In this document: piece after piece, positions 34,991 through 37,232 of the stretch | How the letters are laid out: the number at the start of each line of letters is the position of its first letter | Position numbering within the stretch: position 1 is the first letter of the stretch | From: Acetobacterium sp. | GTDB lineage: Bacteria > Bacillota > Clostridia > Eubacteriales > Eubacteriaceae | Assembly: GCA_028692885.1 (NCBI GenBank) | Contig: JAQUWM010000020.1 | Span: forward strand, 1 to 37,232 | DNA: 37,232 nt | Reading direction: 5' to 3' | Notes under the pieces: generated by a model | What the model was told of the DNA's origin: nothing | Databases searched by the model: none | Seen by the model: the letters and a program-made list of their open reading frames with translations, nothing else | Program-made: the position numbers and the translations under genes

Positions 34991-35019
34991 ATTATACTCG
35001 ACTCACAATGTATAATCAA
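34991..35019 (-). promoter_or_regulatory. Sigma-A-type promoter of argCJBD
   Basis: On the minus strand TTGATT (35014-35019), 17 bases, TATAAT (34991-34996). Transcription would start near 34984, about 227 bases before argC. Hexamers and spacing fit well. Confidence 0.65.
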
Positions 35020-35070
35020 GCGTTTTTTATGCATAAATATGAATTAATTATAAAATTTTTCTTTTTATAC

Positions 35071-35099
35071 TTGCATTCCACATAAAATAATTGTATAAT
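35071..35099 (+). promoter_or_regulatory. Sigma-A-type promoter of argGH
   Basis: TTGCAT (35071-35076), 17 bases, TATAAT (35094-35099), about 57 bases before the TTG start of argG. The -10 is covered by an ArgR-type box. Confidence 0.7.
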
Positions 35100-35105
35100 A
35101 ATTCA
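35092..35105. promoter_or_regulatory. ArgR/AhrC operator (ARG box) over the argG -10
   Basis: TGTATAATAATTCA matches 13 of 14 positions of the ARG-box half-palindrome TGAATWWWWATTCA. It covers the -10 of argGH, so arginine-loaded ArgR bound here would block transcription. The argR gene itself is not in the window. Confidence 0.65.
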
Positions 35106-35155
35106 TATCATTAAGTTGATTATACAAACGAGATTATTATCAGGAGGATATAAAA

Positions 35156-36373
35156 TTGAAGAAAAAAGTAATTCTTGCCTATTCCGGTGGATTGGATACG
35201 ACCACCATTATACCATGGCTTAAAAATACCTACGACTACGATGTTATTGCTGTCTGTGTGGATGTGGGACAGGGCACCGAACTGGAAGGCCTTGAAGAAC
35301 GAGCCCTTGCTTCTGGAGCCAGCAAGTTATATATCGAAGACGTTACCGATGAGTTTGTCGAAGACTTTGTCTGGCCAGCCCTTAAAGCTGACGCTATTTA
35401 TGAAAAAAAATATTTGTTGGGTACTTCTCTGGCTCGTCCCTTAATTGCCAAGGTTTTGGTAAAATATGCAGAATTGGAAGGCGCCGAAGCCATCTGTCAC
35501 GGCGCTACTGGTAAAGGCAACGACCAGGTCCGTTTTGAGCTGACCATTGGCGCTTTAGCACCGCAATTGAAAATCATTGCCCCCTGGCGAATTTGGGATA
35601 TTAAATCCCGTGAAGATGCCATGGACTATTGTGTCATGCATGATATCAAGGTGCCGATGTCGATCAGCAACAGCTACAGCCGCGATAAAAACATCTTACA
35701 TATGAGCCATGAAGGTCTGGAGTTGGAAGATCCTTCTTTAGAACCACAATATAAAAAATTACTGCAAATGACAACACCATTGGAAGAAGCGCCTGATGAA
35801 GCAGAAATTGTCAGTCTTGACTTTGAAGAAGGTATTCCGGTCCGATTAAACGGTGTTGCAATGACTGGCCGCGAACTGCTTGAAAAACTCAATATTATTG
35901 GCGGACGTCACAGCATTGGCGTCGTGGATCTCATTGAAAACCGGGTGGTCGGGATGAAATCCCGCGGGATTTATGAAACCCCCGGCGGTTCAATCCTTTA
36001 TAATGCCCACGAAGAATTGGAACACATGTGTCTCGATCGTCAAACCTTTGGCTTTAAACAACAGGCTGCCGTTAAGTTTGCTGAACTAGCCTATAATGGC
36101 GAATGGTACACCCCCCTTCGTGAAGCGCTGACTGCTTTTGTGGATGAAACCCAAAAAACGGTTACCGGAAATGTTCGTATAAAACTTTATAAAGGCAATA
36201 TTATCCTGATTGGTGTAACCTCACCTTACTCACTTTACAATGCTGAAATTGCCAGCTTTACCACCGGCGATCTCTATGATCATAAAGACGCTGAAGGGTT
36301 TATCCATTTATTTGGCTTACCGCTTAAGGTTCGTGCTTTAATGCGACTCAGCCGAGAAGAAAAAGGGGAATAA
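35156..36373 (+). CDS. argG: Argininosuccinate synthase
   Basis: A 405-residue enzyme joining citrulline and aspartate with ATP. The N-terminal ATP pyrophosphatase loop is [10 protein letters not shown] at about 7-16, followed by [17 protein letters not shown] and [28 protein letters not shown] binds citrulline/aspartate, and the C-terminal part carries [15 protein letters not shown]. It starts with TTG: AGGAGG (35142-35147) stands 8 bases upstream and the protein begins [11 protein letters not shown] as expected. argH follows 6 bases later. Confidence 0.97.
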   Translation: MKKKVILAYSGGLDTTTIIPWLKNTYDYDVIAVCVDVGQGTELEGLEERALASGASKLYIEDVTDEFVEDFVWPALKADAIYEKKYLLGTSLARPLIAKVLVKYAELEGAEAICHGATGKGNDQVRFELTIGALAPQLKIIAPWRIWDIKSREDAMDYCVMHDIKVPMSISNSYSRDKNILHMSHEGLELEDPSLEPQYKKLLQMTTPLEEAPDEAEIVSLDFEEGIPVRLNGVAMTGRELLEKLNIIGGRHSIGVVDLIENRVVGMKSRGIYETPGGSILYNAHEELEHMCLDRQTFGFKQQAAVKFAELAYNGEWYTPLREALTAFVDETQKTVTGNVRIKLYKGNIILIGVTSPYSLYNAEIASFTTGDLYDHKDAEGFIHLFGLPLKVRALMRLSREEKGE

Positions 36374-36379
36374 AATAAC

Positions 36380-37232
36380 ATGAAAAAAATGTGGGGAGGT
36401 CGGTTTTCTAAAAAAACCGACCTTTTAACTGATGATTTTAACTCGTCCATATCCTTTGATCAACGCCTGTATAAACAGGACATCACTGGAAGTATTGCCC
36501 ATGCTCGAATGCTTGGGAAACAGAATATTATTGATCCCCAAGAATCTGAACAGATTATCGAAGCTCTGGAAGCGATTCTTGTCGACATCGAAGCCGGAAA
36601 GATCGAATTTTCGGTGTCGATGGAAGATATTCATATGAATGTCGAAGCCATTTTGACCGAACGGATTGGTGATGTCGGCAAAAAACTGCACACCGGCCGC
36701 AGCCGCAACGATCAGGTTGCCACCGACATGCGACTCTATGTTAAAGAGATTGCCGATGACAGCAAATCACTGATCCAGAACCTGATCCTGACCCTGCTGT
36801 ACCTGGCCGAAGATCATACAAATACCATCATGCCTGGCTATACCCACCTGCAGCGAGCCCAACCGATCACCTTTAGTCATCACCTGATGGCTTATGTCGA
36901 AATGTTTAAGCGGGACATGATCAGAATGACTCAAGTCAAATCCATGGCCGATACCTTACCACTGGGTTCAGGCGCCTTAGCGACCACCACCTATCCACTC
37001 GATCGGGAAGCGGTTGCTCTTGAGCTGAATTTTTCGGCGGTATCGCTAAACAGTCTGGATGGGGTTTCCTACCGAGATTTCTGTCTTGATTTCCTCGAAG
37101 CTGCATCTGTCTTAATGATGCACCTCAGCCGCTTTTCTGAAGAGATTATCCTCTAGTGCAGCAGCGAGTTTAATTTTATCACCTTAGATGATGCCTTTAG
37201 CACTGGAAGCAGCATTATGCCCCAGAAAAAAA
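36380..37232 (+). CDS. argH: Argininosuccinate lyase, interrupted by an in-frame TAG and cut by the window end
   Basis: Splits argininosuccinate into arginine and fumarate. The start KKMWGGRFSKKTD, HMNVEAILTERIG, LHTGRSRNDQVATDMRLY and MPGYTHLQRAQP are all textbook ArgH. At codon 259 (37154-37156) there is a TAG where relatives, from memory, have a Trp in EEIILW. The frame then continues without shift through SSEFNFITLDDAF and the signature loop GSSIMPQKK to the window edge. The catalytic Ser of that loop (about 277-278) lies after the stop, so a 258-residue product would be inactive. Either the gene is freshly inactivated, the TAG is read through, or the base is an error. It is 6 bases after argG. 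The family call is certain; functional state is open. Confidence 0.88.
36397..36423 (+). promoter_or_regulatory. Terminator-like hairpin inside the 5' end of argH
   Basis: AGGTCGGTTTT (36397-36407), a 5-base loop, AAAACCGACCT (36413-36423), then TTT: an 11-bp perfect stem with a short U-run within codons 6-15. It resembles an intrinsic terminator or attenuator placed just after translation begins, where active ribosomes would disrupt it. Confidence 0.5.
37154..37156 (+). other. In-frame amber codon in argH
   Basis: TAG at codon 259. The 25 codons that follow to the window edge spell conserved ArgH sequence in the same frame. A single G-to-A change from TGG (Trp) would create it. Confidence 0.9.

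Larger units (their letters stand above)
34758..35155. other. Divergent argC / argG regulatory region
   Basis: About 400 AT-rich bases with two divergent promoters (listed separately), an ArgR-type box at 35092-35105, a weaker one at 35030-35043 (11 of 14), and a 9-bp AT hairpin ATTTATTTT / AAAATAAAT at 34924-34944 within the argC leader. A hairpin GATTC-ttgtgg-GAATC (minus) lies near 34833-34848. No gene is supported here. Confidence 0.7.

Noticed and set aside
36380-37156. argH as a complete 258-residue protein
   Set aside because: Conserved ArgH sequence continues in the same frame after the TAG, and the catalytic signature loop lies beyond it; a natural 258-residue ArgH is not expected.

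Overview
The window reads as a chromosomal segment of a low-to-moderate GC Gram-positive anaerobe of the Clostridia. The gene set (pyruvate phosphate dikinase with its regulatory kinase and a CcpN-type repressor, two-subunit iron-sulfur fumarase, CoA-disulfide reductase/rhodanese fusion, OmpR-type two-component systems, AGGAGG ribosome sites, TTG/GTG starts) fits an acetogen of the Eubacteriaceae, with Acetobacterium as my best guess. That guess comes from memory of gene content; I made no database comparison. No rRNA, tRNA, CRISPR array, phage gene or transposase is visible.

Layout. 1-7039 (minus): a five-gene, translationally coupled operon for a secreted polysaccharide. It encodes a polytopic membrane protein, a DUF2334 protein, a processive GT2 synthase, a BcsB-like protein and a membrane GGDEF protein cut by the window edge. 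The set matches the c-di-GMP-controlled YdaKLMN (Bacillus) / Pss (Listeria) type. 7461-9415 (plus): CoA-disulfide/persulfide reductase with a rhodanese domain, then an ArsR-family repressor. 9427-10416 (minus): galE. 10480-14676 (minus): ccpN-ppsR-ppdK, with a promoter that carries a CcpN-type box and ends in a clear intrinsic terminator. 14742-16176 (minus): PHP-type histidinol phosphatase then comEA. 16276-18884 (minus): polar amino-acid ABC transporter, whose binding-protein gene is separated from the permease by about 316 non-coding bases. 19002-25738 (minus): TraB-like protein, LacI regulator, class I aminotransferase, fumarase beta and alpha subunits, a flippase-like membrane protein and trmL. 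25903-30235: two divergent OmpR-type two-component systems, with two copies of a palindromic 26-bp repeat bracketing the second. 30380-37232: arginine biosynthesis, argCJBD on minus and argGH on plus, diverging from a shared regulatory region.

How they work together. The arg genes cover glutamate to ornithine (cyclic acetyl pathway through ArgJ) and citrulline to arginine; argF and carbamoyl-phosphate synthase are not in the window. PPDK, its kinase/phosphatase and CcpN form a gluconeogenesis control unit, which suits an organism that makes sugar from C1/C2 carbon. Fumarase and the aminotransferase probably link aspartate/oxaloacetate to fumarate.

The most striking observation is an in-frame TAG at codon 259 of argH. 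The reading frame continues perfectly on both sides and includes the catalytic loop after the stop, so this is recent inactivation, recoding (for example pyrrolysine insertion) or a sequence error. Secondary points are a terminator-like hairpin inside the start of argH, the repeats around the second two-component system, and the structured segment in the ABC operon.
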